A stretch of DNA of 64,000 bases from JAQBVV01 sp965249205 (lineage in GTDB: Bacteria; Acidobacteriota; Vicinamibacteria; Vicinamibacterales; UBA2999). This document shows positions 7,847 to 17,341 of the stretch, piece by piece (positions within the stretch are counted from its first letter, which is position 1; the number at the start of each line of letters is the position of its first letter). The notes under the pieces were generated by a model that made no database searches, had not been told where the DNA came from, and worked only from the letters and a program-made list of their open reading frames with translations. The DNA is taken from contig CBDFLL010000005.1 in the NCBI GenBank assembly GCA_965249205.1, positions 744,001 to 808,000 of the forward strand, read 5' to 3'. The position numbers and the translations under genes were made by a program.

Positions 7847-8769
7847 GATTGCGGGGCGTTCTGTACGAATCGGATCTCGCGCCAGAGTGCGCTGACGTCA
7901 TCGGTAGACGGCGATACCGACGCAGGATGCGATGGCACCGCGACGTAACTGACGTGCAGATGGTCGGCCGCGAAATCGGTGCGCACTACGTCGAAACCAG
8001 CCTGTCGTAGGTACGCAACCATCGTCGATTCGGTAAGGTAGTACGGATGATCGATCTTCACCGCTCCTTCGATCGACCAATTGCGCAAGTACGCCGCCCG
8101 GAAGTCGACAATGTCCACAAAAAGAAGGCCGGCGGACGCCATGAGTCCGTGGACCCGACGGAGCGTGCCCGCGATGTCGAGTAGGTGGTCAACCGTCTGG
8201 CACAACAGAACGACATCGAAGCGTCTGTCGCCGAGATCGACAGCCTCCACGAGACCTTCGATCGTTTCGATACCGAGTTCGCTCGCCTCTGCTGTCTCGA
8301 GTGGCGCCGGATCAAGGACCGTGGCGCTCAGGCCGAATCGATGTGCCAGCGCGTGCGCGATGACGCCAGTGGACCCACCAATGTCGAGGAGCGTACGACA
8401 GCCGCGCCCAGTCAGATAGGGCGCAAGCAGGTCGCCACGCTCGCGCGCGTACTCGCCCTGCTCCTGCTGAATGCTGCGCGCGTCAATCACTCGGCCGTGA
8501 TACGCGCTGACAAGCGGACGGTACGTCTCGGCATAAAAGCGTGTGTACGCCGCCTTTGTCATGACCGGATCAAGAAATACGAGGCCACAGAGACTGCAGC
8601 CCACTGCCGTGGCCTGATAGCCATAGCGATCCAGGTGCGCGAGCACGGTAAACGCTGAACTACCGCACAGGTTACAGCGCTCAACTGGCTCTTTCGGCTG
8701 CTGGGCGTAGTCGAATCCAAGCGTCGCGATCCGCTTCGCGCGCCCGTCGCCTCCCGTCGTCGCCGTCAA
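7843..8769 (-). CDS. SAM-dependent methyltransferase with N-terminal zinc ribbon
   Basis: A 308-residue protein. A zinc-ribbon-like N-terminus (RCNLCGSS, then VGCSLCGLVFLDP) is followed by a class I SAM fold with TLLDIGGSTGVIAHALAHRF and LLCQTVDHLLDIAGTL. This arrangement is common in C-methyltransferase-like proteins of glycan clusters. Translation probably starts at TTG 8769, which overlaps the NeuC-type gene's stop (TTGA). Substrate unknown; a sugar nucleotide or glycan is likely. No membrane segments are seen. Confidence 0.78.
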   Translation of the reverse strand: MTATTGGDGRAKRIATLGFDYAQQPKEPVERCNLCGSSAFTVLAHLDRYGYQATAVGCSLCGLVFLDPVMTKAAYTRFYAETYRPLVSAYHGRVIDARSIQQEQGEYARERGDLLAPYLTGRGCRTLLDIGGSTGVIAHALAHRFGLSATVLDPAPLETAEASELGIETIEGLVEAVDLGDRRFDVVLLCQTVDHLLDIAGTLRRVHGLMASAGLLFVDIVDFRAAYLRNWSIEGAVKIDHPYYLTESTMVAYLRQAGFDVVRTDFAADHLHVSYVAVPSHPASVSPSTDDVSALWREIRFVQNAPQS

Positions 8770-9965
8770 TAGGTCAACCGCTTCTCAATGCCAAATTCGC
8801 ATCGGGCGAGCGCATCGGCAATGCGCCCGCCCGCATTGCCGTCGCCATACAGCACATCGGTCTCAGGTCGGCCCCGACGGAGATGCTCTCGAATGGCGTC
8901 CGCGATTGCCCCACGATCGTGATCGACGTCGATCACGTTGCGTCCGCGTTCCCGTCCCAGCTGTCTTGTACCGACGTTGACCGCCGGCACACCCAGAAAC
9001 GAACATTCGCGAATCGCCACGCTGGAATTACCCACGATCGCCGTCGCGCCGCACAGCAGCCGCAGGAAGTCCTCCGGAGACATGTTCCGAAAGAAATGGA
9101 AACTCTCCGGCTCTTCCTGCTCCCGAAACATCCTGATTCCCTTGGACGTACCGTCGGACCCGGCATCGACGTTAGGCCAGAACCACAGCACGGGGAGGCC
9201 GATGTCTTTCGCGGCGTACAGCGTCTCGTCCACCTGCTGTCTCGCCTCATCCCACTCGGTCGAAACGGGATGCTGCATCACGACCAGGTATCCCTGAGAC
9301 AGGTCCGGCCGAGGTCCCACACCGCCGTACCGCTCGAAGGGATCGAAATCGAGCGACGGACGGCGCCGCACCTGTGCCGCGATGTCGATCGACGGACACC
9401 CGGTCAACACGACAGAGTCCGGCTCCTCGCCAAGTTTGATGACGCGCTCACGCGCGAGCTCCGTGGAAACCAGATGCAGGTTTGCGAGCTTGGTGACAGC
9501 GTGCCGCACCTTCTCGTCGATCGAGCCGGTTACTTCCCCGCCCTGCACGTGCACGACCGGGATGTTCATGTACGACGCGGCGACGGCCGTCGCGAGCGTT
9601 TCGTATCGATCGGCCACCGTAACGACGGCGTCGGGCCGCAGGTTATCGAACACCGTGGCAAGTTCCACCAGTCCCAGGCCAGTGGACTTGGCCGACGTCA
9701 CCAGGTTCTCGCCTTCGAGCACCATGTACACACGTGCCGCCGCCTCAAAGCCATCGTGCTCGATCGCGTGAATCGCGTTGCCATAGCGCTCGAGCAACGC
9801 TGACGCGCCCACAACTAACTGCAATTCAAGATCTGGGTGGTCTCGAATGGCGTGGAGCGCCGAGCGGATGCGAGAGTAGCTTGGTCTCGCAGTCACCAGG
9901 ACACAGATGCGGCGCTTGGCTGCGGGCCGTGATGACACTACCACGGGGTGTTCACACCCTCGCAC
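8766..9965 (-). CDS. neuC: UDP-N-acetylglucosamine 2-epimerase, hydrolysing (NeuC-like), copy 1
   Basis: The protein begins its fold with RICVLVTARPSYSRIRSAL and has VVTVADRYETLATAVAASY, HVQGGEVTGSIDEKVRHAVT, TGCPSIDIA and GNSSVAIRECSFLGVPAVNV. These match hydrolysing UDP-GlcNAc 2-epimerases that release ManNAc for sialic-acid synthesis (NeuC/NnaA/LegG type). The long frame starts at GTG 9965; GTG at 9944 is an alternative that gives a shorter, tail-to-head overlap with the small ORF upstream. A diverged paralogue lies at 19216, so the operon encodes two such enzymes. Confidence 0.85.
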   Translation of the reverse strand: MRGCEHPVVVSSRPAAKRRICVLVTARPSYSRIRSALHAIRDHPDLELQLVVGASALLERYGNAIHAIEHDGFEAAARVYMVLEGENLVTSAKSTGLGLVELATVFDNLRPDAVVTVADRYETLATAVAASYMNIPVVHVQGGEVTGSIDEKVRHAVTKLANLHLVSTELARERVIKLGEEPDSVVLTGCPSIDIAAQVRRRPSLDFDPFERYGGVGPRPDLSQGYLVVMQHPVSTEWDEARQQVDETLYAAKDIGLPVLWFWPNVDAGSDGTSKGIRMFREQEEPESFHFFRNMSPEDFLRLLCGATAIVGNSSVAIRECSFLGVPAVNVGTRQLGRERGRNVIDVDHDRGAIADAIREHLRRGRPETDVLYGDGNAGGRIADALARCEFGIEKRLTY

Positions 9966-10249
9966 GCCGATGCATCCTGCGAACGCCGCTGCTGCGGCAA
10001 GACGTGCACGTCACCGGCATCAACGACCTCAAAGCAGGTGGCGCACGTCCAGGCCGCCGCGTACATCAGTGCCCCGTTCGCGAGCAGCCCTTCCACCATA
10101 TCCGCCCTCTGAATGCTGACGGCCGCTCCACAGGGCGCCAACACGAACTCCTCGTTATGCCGACGCTGCCGCAATGCGACCGGCTCCACGAACCACATGA
10201 CTACCGTATCGGCGTTGTTATTCGAACTCGTCAGCGCGGAACTATTCAT
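9938..10249 (-). CDS. Small conserved-looking hypothetical protein
   Basis: A 103-codon frame from ATG 10249 that ends inside the start region of the NeuC-type gene. It reads like real protein: NADTVVMWFVEPVALRQRRH, EEFVLAPCGAAVSIQRADM, ALMYAAAWTCATCFEVVDAG. It is soluble, with no transmembrane segment, and has a CATC pair. I recognise no family. Its overlap with the downstream gene suits the coupled operon. The start is uncertain: no clear Shine-Dalgarno is seen, and the frame is open to 10309. Confidence 0.45.
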   Translation of the reverse strand: MNSSALTSSNNNADTVVMWFVEPVALRQRRHNEEFVLAPCGAAVSIQRADMVEGLLANGALMYAAAWTCATCFEVVDAGDVHVLPQQRRSQDASACEGVNTPW

Positions 10250-10319
10250 CGATCTGTGGGGCAACGGCACATGTGAGAGGGGCAGCGCAAAGCCGAATGG
10301 CGACGTCACGACACGTTAA

Positions 10320-10461
10320 AGCGCTTTTCATGACCGTGTGGCGGGCGAGTAGCCGCAATGCCGAAAGGGTTCCGGCATTCGGCGGGACCGACGCGTCGCA
10401 GTGGCGCGTGCAGAAGTGACATGGCTCGTCCAGTCAGTACAAGGGCTATTTGAAAAGCGCT
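10320..10461. repeat. Short element bounded by 11-bp inverted repeats
   Basis: AGCGCTTTTCA at 10320-10330 and its exact reverse complement TGAAAAGCGCT at 10451-10461 bound a 142-bp segment between the FkbM-type methyltransferase and the small ORF. Inside lies a smaller hairpin: AATGCCG (10357-10363) and CGGCATT (10373-10379). No coding frame is apparent. It could be a small non-autonomous element, an RNA stem or chance; AGCGCT is itself palindromic, which inflates the match. Confidence 0.3.
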
Positions 10462-11622
10462 CTAGCGTGGTGAGCAATACAGAAGGACGTCTGTCTTCCC
10501 TGAAGACCCATCCATGTAGGCGAGGCTCTGCGGCAACTCGCTGATCGCTCGCTGCCGGGGTCCCACGATGTAACCGTTCATATCGATAAAATGCGTGAAG
10601 TGCTGCTGCACTTTCGTACAGACTTCTTCGAGTGAGGTTCCAGCGGCGGCAAGCAACGTCGGGTCTAGCTCCAATTGCCACGCACAATGGCGCTTGGCAA
10701 GCAACGCTGAAGCCCCTTGCAGGACGCGCATTTCAGCACCTTGCACGTCAACTTTGACGAATGTGACGGCGTCAGGATCCACGCGCAGACGCGACATCCA
10801 TGTATCGATCGTCAGGCACCCCACCTCGATGAACTCGCCATCTTCGGACGACAGGCCTGAGGATCCCGGAGACGTATCAGGAACAGAGCCATGGTCCGCC
10901 ATGACGCTGTGTCCACCGGACGCGCCCCTGCGGCGCAGTATGACCGTGCCATCGCGGTCTGCGATCGCCAGCCTGTCCGGCAAGAGCAGCCCGTTCAGAT
11001 CGTTGTCGACGATGTTGCCCACCAGACACGCGTAGTTCAGCGGATCCGGTTCGGCGCAGTACGCCGCTACAACATCGCCCAGAACCACTCGTGAGATCGA
11101 CATCCGACCGATGTTGGCGCCGATGTCCAGCATGACCCCGCCTATTGCCAACTCTCGTGTCTGTGTCAGCGCGCGGTACGGAAAGCGCTGCTTCGCGAGC
11201 CATGCTGCGGACGGGCCACCTGGCCGCGGGTGGACCACGGGCATCCACCAATTCAGGCCGAGCACCCGCATCGCGTGCGCCCGATCTCCCCATACGGAGG
11301 GGCCCTCCTTCGCTGCAGCCACGAAAGCCGGCGACACATCGCGCAAGATCGCCTCCCGCTGCTCACGCAAAGGAATTGCGACGCGAGCGGGCAATGTCCG
11401 CGCACGAGATTCGACAATCTGCAACAGCACGTCCGTGCTGAGCACGCGTCGACTCTTCCGACCCGCCTTCTGCTTCCAAAGGTCCGCGTGACTCTTCCAG
11501 TCTTCCGCTTTTCGCTTCCACGCCTCAACATTGGCTCGCAGTGTCGCCACGTCCGCGCGCAGTGAAGCGATTTGGCGCAAAGGACGGAACAGCCACGCCG
11601 CCATGCTGCTCTTGGGGTTCAT
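10462..11622 (-). CDS. FkbM-family methyltransferase with N-terminal WK-heptad coiled coil
   Basis: The C-terminal two thirds contain IGGVMLDIGANIGRMSISR, CAEPDPLNYACLVGNI, VTFVKVDVQGAEMRVLQGA and a terminal IDMNGYIVG region, the pattern of FkbM-type O-methyltransferases. Residues about 15-60 form a coiled coil with a seven-residue tryptophan-lysine period (EAWKRKA, EDWKSHA, DLWKQKA). I start at ATG 11622 (MNPKSS), 35 nt after the NeuB stop, giving 386 residues; the longer frame to 11724 runs inside neuB. The same WK motif occurs in the small protein at 50326, suggesting a shared assembly partner (inference). Confidence 0.78.
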   Translation of the reverse strand: MNPKSSMAAWLFRPLRQIASLRADVATLRANVEAWKRKAEDWKSHADLWKQKAGRKSRRVLSTDVLLQIVESRARTLPARVAIPLREQREAILRDVSPAFVAAAKEGPSVWGDRAHAMRVLGLNWWMPVVHPRPGGPSAAWLAKQRFPYRALTQTRELAIGGVMLDIGANIGRMSISRVVLGDVVAAYCAEPDPLNYACLVGNIVDNDLNGLLLPDRLAIADRDGTVILRRRGASGGHSVMADHGSVPDTSPGSSGLSSEDGEFIEVGCLTIDTWMSRLRVDPDAVTFVKVDVQGAEMRVLQGASALLAKRHCAWQLELDPTLLAAAGTSLEEVCTKVQQHFTHFIDMNGYIVGPRQRAISELPQSLAYMDGSSGKTDVLLYCSPR

Positions 11623-11656
11623 GCCGGCCAACGTTGCGACGATCGTGCCATGCCCG

Positions 11657-12691
11657 CTACTCGAGATCGTCCGCTCGGAGCTGCTCGTTGGGCGCAAGCA
11701 CACGACGAAGGCGCCGACCCACAACGCTCGAGAGATGCTCCGCCGGCATGCCGGTGCCTGGTTTCTTCAACCCGAGATGGGCCTCTGTTAACACGGTGCC
11801 TGCGGCCAGCTCGCTTTGGGCCACGAGACTCTTCGTGAAGATGTCCCGAAGCGGCGCCACATCTCGGGCGGCCAGATCCTTGTCGACCGGATGCGCGTGC
11901 ATCCGCTCCACGACGCGCACGCCTTCGACCAGCACCCGCAACTCCTCCATGGTGACCGACGCTGGCACGTCCGGACCGAACATGCCCCGACTCATCGTCA
12001 CGTGCACCTCCAGGACATCGGCACCCAGCGCCGCTGCGGCGATCCCTGGATAGACGGTGCCAGAGTGATCGGAGAGACCGACGAAGCACCCGTACCGCTC
12101 GCGAAAGACCTGAATCATATTCAAGCCGATTCGCTCGGGTGGACACGGATACGCCGTTGTGCATTGGAGAACAGCCAACGGGACTCCGGTGCCCCGGACA
12201 CGCTCGACGGCTTTGTCGAGCTCCGCGAGGTCACTCATGCCGCTCGAGAGAAGAACCGGCTGACCCGTCGCAGTGATCACGTCCAGCAGTGGCAGGTTGC
12301 TCACCTCGCCGGAACCGATCTTCCACATCGCCATGCCGACGCGCGACAGCATCTGAACCGCTTCCCGAGAGAACGGCGAACTAAGAAACGTCAGACCCCG
12401 ATCGCGGGCGTGATTCGCGAGCCCCTGCCACTCGGCCTCGGAGAACTCCAGGCGCTTCCAATAGTCGTAGCGCGTCGCGTCCTTTGAACTGAACGCGACG
12501 CGAAACGGCTCCGCCGCCGTACTCTCCGCCGCCGCGATATGTGTCTGGAACTTCACCGCATCGGCACCCGCCCGGGCGACTTCATCGACAAAGGCGTGTG
12601 CGTACCCAAGGCTCCCGTCGTGAGCAAGCCCCACCTCGCCGATGGTGAAACAGCGGCCCTGCTGCAGACCCGGTAACGATGTTGGCGTCAC
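11657..12691 (-). CDS. neuB: N-acetylneuraminate/nonulosonate synthase (NeuB-like)
   Basis: A 344-residue protein with FTIGEVGLAHDGS, DAVKFQTHIA, LSSPFSREAV, WKIGSGEVSNLPLL, CTTAYPCPPERIGL, GLSDHSGTVYPGIAAAALGA and a C-terminal SAF-like domain (SLVAQSELAAGTVLTEAHL). It would condense a hexosamine (ManNAc-type) with phosphoenolpyruvate to a nine-carbon acid. The usual EKH motif is EVH here (LEVHVTMSRGMFGPD), a variant in part of the family. The start GTG 12691 overlaps the upstream stop (GTGA). Substrate (Neu5Ac or Leg precursor) is undetermined. Confidence 0.87.
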   Translation of the reverse strand: MTPTSLPGLQQGRCFTIGEVGLAHDGSLGYAHAFVDEVARAGADAVKFQTHIAAAESTAAEPFRVAFSSKDATRYDYWKRLEFSEAEWQGLANHARDRGLTFLSSPFSREAVQMLSRVGMAMWKIGSGEVSNLPLLDVITATGQPVLLSSGMSDLAELDKAVERVRGTGVPLAVLQCTTAYPCPPERIGLNMIQVFRERYGCFVGLSDHSGTVYPGIAAAALGADVLEVHVTMSRGMFGPDVPASVTMEELRVLVEGVRVVERMHAHPVDKDLAARDVAPLRDIFTKSLVAQSELAAGTVLTEAHLGLKKPGTGMPAEHLSSVVGRRLRRVLAPNEQLRADDLE

Positions 12692-13594
12692 ACGTCGACC
12701 AACGGTAAGCCCGCTCCCTCGACAGCGGCGTAAATATCGGCTTCGTTCTTGCTGTCCCCCATAGGGTCGTAGCTCGCTCGCTGGGCCCGAAAGGCGTGCG
12801 CGGCCGTCAGTCGAGGAATGTCCGGCGCCACATCGTCACGCAGAAAGAATGCGTTAATTCCCGAGTCCTCACAAATCACGAGACCGTACCCTTTGGCGCG
12901 AGCCAGCTTCTCAAGCGCCGCCAGGGATGCCCCTCCGTAGCCCTTCGGTAACAGTCGGACGTGGTGCGTCTGGCACCGTCACCGCCCGCTCCCGTCCGAA
13001 CAAGCCGTTGTACTCCATGACAAGGACACGAGGCGAACACACCGTGATCGCGCTCCAGAGCCAGTAGTCGAAGCTGTCGATATCGATCGACATGAAATCA
13101 ACCTCACCCGCCACGCCCTCTTTGGACAGAAACGCATCGATCGTCTTCGTCTCAAGCAACGCCCTCACCACGCGCACCCCAGGATTGAACTGAAAGAGAT
13201 CCTTGGCGCCAAATACCGCCTTCCGGTTCGCATCGACCATGAGGCCGCTCCACCCAAGCTCATAGGCCAATATCGCTGAGTTGCCACCGGACGCTCCGCT
13301 GCCGATCTCGACGAATGTGCGGTGCCGGACACCCGCGGCACGCAGGAGAGCCAGCGTGATTCCGTCTTCTTCATGCTGAGATCTCAAGCGAAACCGCTGG
13401 GCGGAAAGCGCCGATGGGCTAGGCAACTCCGTGCCAACGAGACACGTATGACGTACCAGCGCGTTGAGCTGCCGACGAAATACCATCCGCCACTTCGCTT
13501 CCTGCTTCTGGTTCGCGCCGATCCGTTCGACCAGCTTGGTGAGTCGAACGAGCTGCCTGTCAATCGCGATCAGTTGCTCGCGCGTATCGGCCAA
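12688..13594 (-). pseudogene. Frameshifted SAM-methyltransferase-fold protein
   Basis: From TTG 13594 the frame reads a methyltransferase-like protein (TFVEIGSGASGGNSAILAYE, FMSIDIDSFDYWLWSAITVC, VLVMEYNGLFGRE) and stops at 12911. Just before that stop another frame begins to look coding: GYGGASLAALEKLARAKGYG, then VICEDSGINAFFLRDDV, running to a stop at 12688 that overlaps neuB. The family normally continues as YGASLxALxxLxxxKGYxLVxC followed by GxNAFFV. So a single indel between about 12930 and 12975 has split one gene of about 300 codons. It is either a true lesion or a base-calling error. Confidence 0.72.
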
Positions 13595-16500
13595 CTAGGA
13601 CACCCCCACTCCGGCCTGCACGCGCTGATCGACACGACCCAGCGCGAGCCGCACCACGTCGGCATCCTTGGTATCCAGCGGAACGAATGACCCACTCCGG
13701 AGACTCGAAAACACGCGCTTGGACACTTCGAGATGGTCGAAGCGAAACGCCGTGGGATTCGAGAAGAACGCGACCGTGTTGGTGCCACAGAAAGGCGCAA
13801 GATACGAAAATCCGCCGTAGGTGCCAACAAACGCATTCGCACCACAAATGATGCGCGTCTGAACCTCCAGATTCGTCTCTGGGGTCATCAGATGCTCGAC
13901 TGTGTGCAATCGTTCCTGGCGCGGCGGCATGAAGTCGGAGTGATCATCGTAGCGCTGGCCCGTGTTGAGGAGTACGACATCGGTAGTCTGCGAGATTTCA
14001 GCGAGTACCCGTGCGATGAACGCGTTGTTGGCCGACGACTCCGGGAGCGCGGAATTTGCATAGAACTTGACCGCCACGTAGTCACGGGGCAGTTCCGCCG
14101 CCAGTTCGCCGAGGGGCAATTTCGGCAGCTGGCGAAAGGTCCCAAACGCTTCGACCAGGGTAATGGGCGCCTGCTGCCGCCAGAAGACGTTGAACAGGTT
14201 GTACATCAGTGACGGGTGCAGGATCTTGACCTTGTTCATCCCCCGCGCACGCTTGACGCGCTCGATGACCTCGTGATCAAAGTCGCCGATCTCAAGGTGC
14301 TTCAAACGACCCCGCTGCTCATGTACCCGCGTCTCGTTGCGAAGCCTGAATTCGTCGGCGCTATACAGCGACAAGATGTCGTGATAGTGGGGTGTGATAT
14401 GTCGGTACCATGGCGCGGCGCCTCCGCGTGATACGACAATGAGCTGGTCGTCGTGCAAGCTGGCATACGACTTGACCCACGCAAGAAAGGGAATCCAGTA
14501 CAACAGTTCGAAACCGGCTTCGGTGAGCCAGGGACCGACGATGATCGGCCGCTCCTGGCGGCCGAGCATCGTGACGATTTCCTTGGTTTCGTCGACCTCT
14601 GGCACACCCGGAAAACGAAGATTCTTCGCCGGGTCGCGATGTTTGTTGAGTTTCGGCGTCAGGATGGCGCCCGTTCCCTGACGCAATTGCGGAGGTTCCT
14701 CGCCCACAATCTGCCTCAGGTGCGATGCCGCAAACTGACGGATCTTCAAGAACACCTGCTTCCTTGCGTGGCGACGGAAACGACGATACTTGTACCGCGA
14801 TTCCTTACGCAGCGGCTGCGTGGCATATCTGATGTGCGCGAAGACCAGCCACGGGAACAGCAGCACTCGCGCCACGACCGCCGCAGGCGGCGCACCGACC
14901 GGCGCCGGCGCGGGCACCTTGGCCACATCCTCGATGGCACGCGCGAAACGTGGCGTGGACGGCTTGTCGATTCCCTGCGGACGGATGAACGCCCCAGTGA
15001 AGCGCCGCGCGCGCTCTATACCCGGCCCCGGATCAGTCAACGTCGCCGACAGCTGTCTCACGTGCTCACCCAAGCTGCGCGCCGTCTCCAACAACCCGCC
15101 ACCGACCTCCAGCAGGTAGTGAAAGTGAATGGTGCCTTCCTGGTTGTCTTCCGAGATTTCCGGTAGCAGTATCGAAAGAACGGGCTTCCCGACAACGGCC
15201 GCTTCAAGAAACGCGCTGGTGTTGAGACCGACAACGGCCGACGCGTAGTGCAGCGAATCGAAGTAGTCGTCCTTGGTGACCGGGTTGATCGGGTGACTGC
15301 CGAACAGCGTGATGTTCTTGAATTCCGTCAAATCGATCTGCTGCCACTCGTCAAGCCGTCGCGGGTGCGGCCTAATCAGCAGACCTGCCTCGCGCAACAA
15401 CGGATCGGCGCTGCCACGCACATGTTGCACCCAGCTTTCAGCGAATCGCGCCTCGTTGGCGGTGTTCTTGAACAACGAGGAGCACAGGTAGAGCACGAAC
15501 GGCCGTCCTGGATCAAGGCCCGCCCGCTCACAGAATTCCTCACGCGAGCGCGATGGCTGGCGTGCGAACCACTGGTCGTAGCACTGCGCCCCTGTCACCA
15601 CGACTCGGTCGGCCGGGACCCGATGAAGGTCCATCGCTTCCTGCCTCTGCCTGGGGTTCCAGACCGTGACGAGGTCCGGAATCGCGCGTAGTAACGACTT
15701 GCTGGACAGGTGATCCCAGCTACCCACGCACAGTACCGTCCGCAGACCAAGCGCCCGGGCACTCAGGTAGTGGTCGAGCTGCGGCGAACCAAGATCGACG
15801 AGCGGTGTCATCAGCACCACGTCCGGCGCTTGCTCCTGATAGAACGCCGTGAGCTCGCGGCTCCGAGGCACCGCCTGCTCGAATTGACGCAGAATCCAGC
15901 GAAGGACTCGCCGTCCACCCGGTGTTCGAAGCACGGGCAGCTTCGCCAGCCACAGCACCAGGGCCGACGTCCGCTCCTCCGATCGCCCTCGAAGACGGGG
16001 CGCTGCGTCATACAGAGGATCGAGAAAACGCAGGTAATCGACGCCGAGACGGAGTTTCCGCCCGAGATCGGCCCACGCGCCAGATTGCCGACCCGGCGTC
16101 CACCCAACCGTCACTGCCGGGTACTGATCGGCAAGGCGCTCGACCAGCTCCGCACCGCCGAGCGATTCTTCGCGGTCGGCCGACAAGTGAATGGTGTGAC
16201 CGCGCTCGGCCAGTTCGGCAATCGCCGACTCGAACAGCCGCAGGTAAGAGAAATGACGTGCCAGAAATAGAATTTTCATGCGGACCTTCGCCACGGGCGC
16301 TCTCGCCCCGTGAGGCGGGCGCACAGACGTTCCGCACGGGGCGTCGCGCCTGTCTTTCGTAAGGTGACTAGCTAGCACAGCATAGAGAGCGAGCAGCAGT
16401 GCATGTTTCACCCGCTTGTACACCCACCTCGGCCATCCGAGCATGGACAGCACCCCGCGCTGCACGCTCGACTTGCCGTAGTGCCGCCAGGCGTAGGCGG

Positions 16501-17341
16501 CGGCATACTCGACGACCATACTGGCCACCTCGCGGCGCGGCAGTCGCAACGACGATTCCCCAGGACGCGCGTAGGTCGCCCACAGCGAGCGCGCATGCAG
16601 GTACCACGGGGGCGTACGCGCTGACGGCCGAGCCGTCCCCGGCGCGAAGAGCGTGGTTCGCTGGCGGCCAATGCTCCCCTCCGAAAACTGGCGCCGGAAC
16701 CAGAGCGCCTCTGGCACCTGGCGGATTTGGCCCTGCAACGAGAGTTCGGCGATCAATAAACGGTCGGGGGCAAGTACCTCACGAAACACGCCGGCGCGCC
16801 TGACGGCGTCAGCGCGCATGAGTCCGTACACCGCATCGCCAGCCGCCAGCGAATTGCTGCGACTGAGATGTGTCCAGCGCGTCCGTCTATCTTCGACGCC
16901 AAACGTCTCGAACTGCCGTGCCGGCTTGGCCAATAACGCGCCGGCCGGATCGATCCGCTGGGTGAGGGGATATGCGAGCACGACCTCCGGATATCGCTCA
17001 AGGGTGTCAACCAACGTCGCGAGCCAGTTCGGCTGCCAACGATCGTGGTCGCTTCCCCAGGCGTAGTATGCGACCCCGGCCGCAGTCGCCTCCTCGAAAG
17101 CCTTTCGCCAGGCAGCCACCATGCCGCGGCGCTCGTCGAACCTGAGATAACGTACCCTGCGATCGCTCCGCTCATAGGCACGTGCCACCACCTCAGTTCC
17201 GTCCGTCGATTCATCATCAATGAGGATGACGGCGAAATGCTCGAACGACTGCGCCAGGAGCGAGTCGAGCGCCTCAGGAAGGTACTCGGCGCGGTTGTGC
17301 AGCGCCACGCCGATGACCACTCGTGGAGTTGACATCGTCAT
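13595..17341 (-). CDS. Three-domain fusion: GT2 glycosyltransferase + RPHP-family + GPW-family
   Basis: A 1248-residue ORF. Residues 1 to about 250 are a GT2 glycosyltransferase (VVIGVALHNRAEYLPEALDS, ILIDDESTDGT, AWGSDHDRW). At residue 355 an RPHP domain begins at an internal Met (MKILFLARHFSYL; ATG 16279) with VGSWDHLSSKSLL, GAQCYDQWF, LIRPHPRR and GLNTSAFLEA. From about residue 925 a GPW domain follows (PIIVGPWLTEAGFELLYW, VVSRGGAAPWYRH, HPSLMYNLF, FVGTYGGFSYLAPFCG). The GT2 start ATG 17341 overlaps the upstream stop (ATGA). GAAGG lies about 6 nt before the internal ATG, so internal initiation is possible. All three domains are full length; elsewhere in the locus they are separate genes. 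Confidence 0.8.
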   Translation of the reverse strand: MTMSTPRVVIGVALHNRAEYLPEALDSLLAQSFEHFAVILIDDESTDGTEVVARAYERSDRRVRYLRFDERRGMVAAWRKAFEEATAAGVAYYAWGSDHDRWQPNWLATLVDTLERYPEVVLAYPLTQRIDPAGALLAKPARQFETFGVEDRRTRWTHLSRSNSLAAGDAVYGLMRADAVRRAGVFREVLAPDRLLIAELSLQGQIRQVPEALWFRRQFSEGSIGRQRTTLFAPGTARPSARTPPWYLHARSLWATYARPGESSLRLPRREVASMVVEYAAAYAWRHYGKSSVQRGVLSMLGWPRWVYKRVKHALLLALYAVLASHLTKDRRDAPCGTSVRPPHGARAPVAKVRMKILFLARHFSYLRLFESAIAELAERGHTIHLSADREESLGGAELVERLADQYPAVTVGWTPGRQSGAWADLGRKLRLGVDYLRFLDPLYDAAPRLRGRSEERTSALVLWLAKLPVLRTPGGRRVLRWILRQFEQAVPRSRELTAFYQEQAPDVVLMTPLVDLGSPQLDHYLSARALGLRTVLCVGSWDHLSSKSLLRAIPDLVTVWNPRQRQEAMDLHRVPADRVVVTGAQCYDQWFARQPSRSREEFCERAGLDPGRPFVLYLCSSLFKNTANEARFAESWVQHVRGSADPLLREAGLLIRPHPRRLDEWQQIDLTEFKNITLFGSHPINPVTKDDYFDSLHYASAVVGLNTSAFLEAAVVGKPVLSILLPEISEDNQEGTIHFHYLLEVGGGLLETARSLGEHVRQLSATLTDPGPGIERARRFTGAFIRPQGIDKPSTPRFARAIEDVAKVPAPAPVGAPPAAVVARVLLFPWLVFAHIRYATQPLRKESRYKYRRFRRHARKQVFLKIRQFAASHLRQIVGEEPPQLRQGTGAILTPKLNKHRDPAKNLRFPGVPEVDETKEIVTMLGRQERPIIVGPWLTEAGFELLYWIPFLAWVKSYASLHDDQLIVVSRGGAAPWYRHITPHYHDILSLYSADEFRLRNETRVHEQRGRLKHLEIGDFDHEVIERVKRARGMNKVKILHPSLMYNLFNVFWRQQAPITLVEAFGTFRQLPKLPLGELAAELPRDYVAVKFYANSALPESSANNAFIARVLAEISQTTDVVLLNTGQRYDDHSDFMPPRQERLHTVEHLMTPETNLEVQTRIICGANAFVGTYGGFSYLAPFCGTNTVAFFSNPTAFRFDHLEVSKRVFSSLRSGSFVPLDTKDADVVRLALGRVDQRVQAGVGVS

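Noticed and set aside
10328..10687. 119-codon minus-strand ORF at the end of the FkbM gene
   Set aside because: Out of frame with the FkbM protein and without protein-like features.
15710..16270. 186-codon plus-strand ORF opposite the fusion gene
   Set aside because: Antisense shadow of the RPHP domain; composition is random-like and no ribosome binding site is seen.
13595..17341. That the 1248-residue ORF is a frameless artefact of three shadow ORFs
   Set aside because: All three domains are in one continuous frame with conserved motifs throughout, so the fusion is real at the sequence level.
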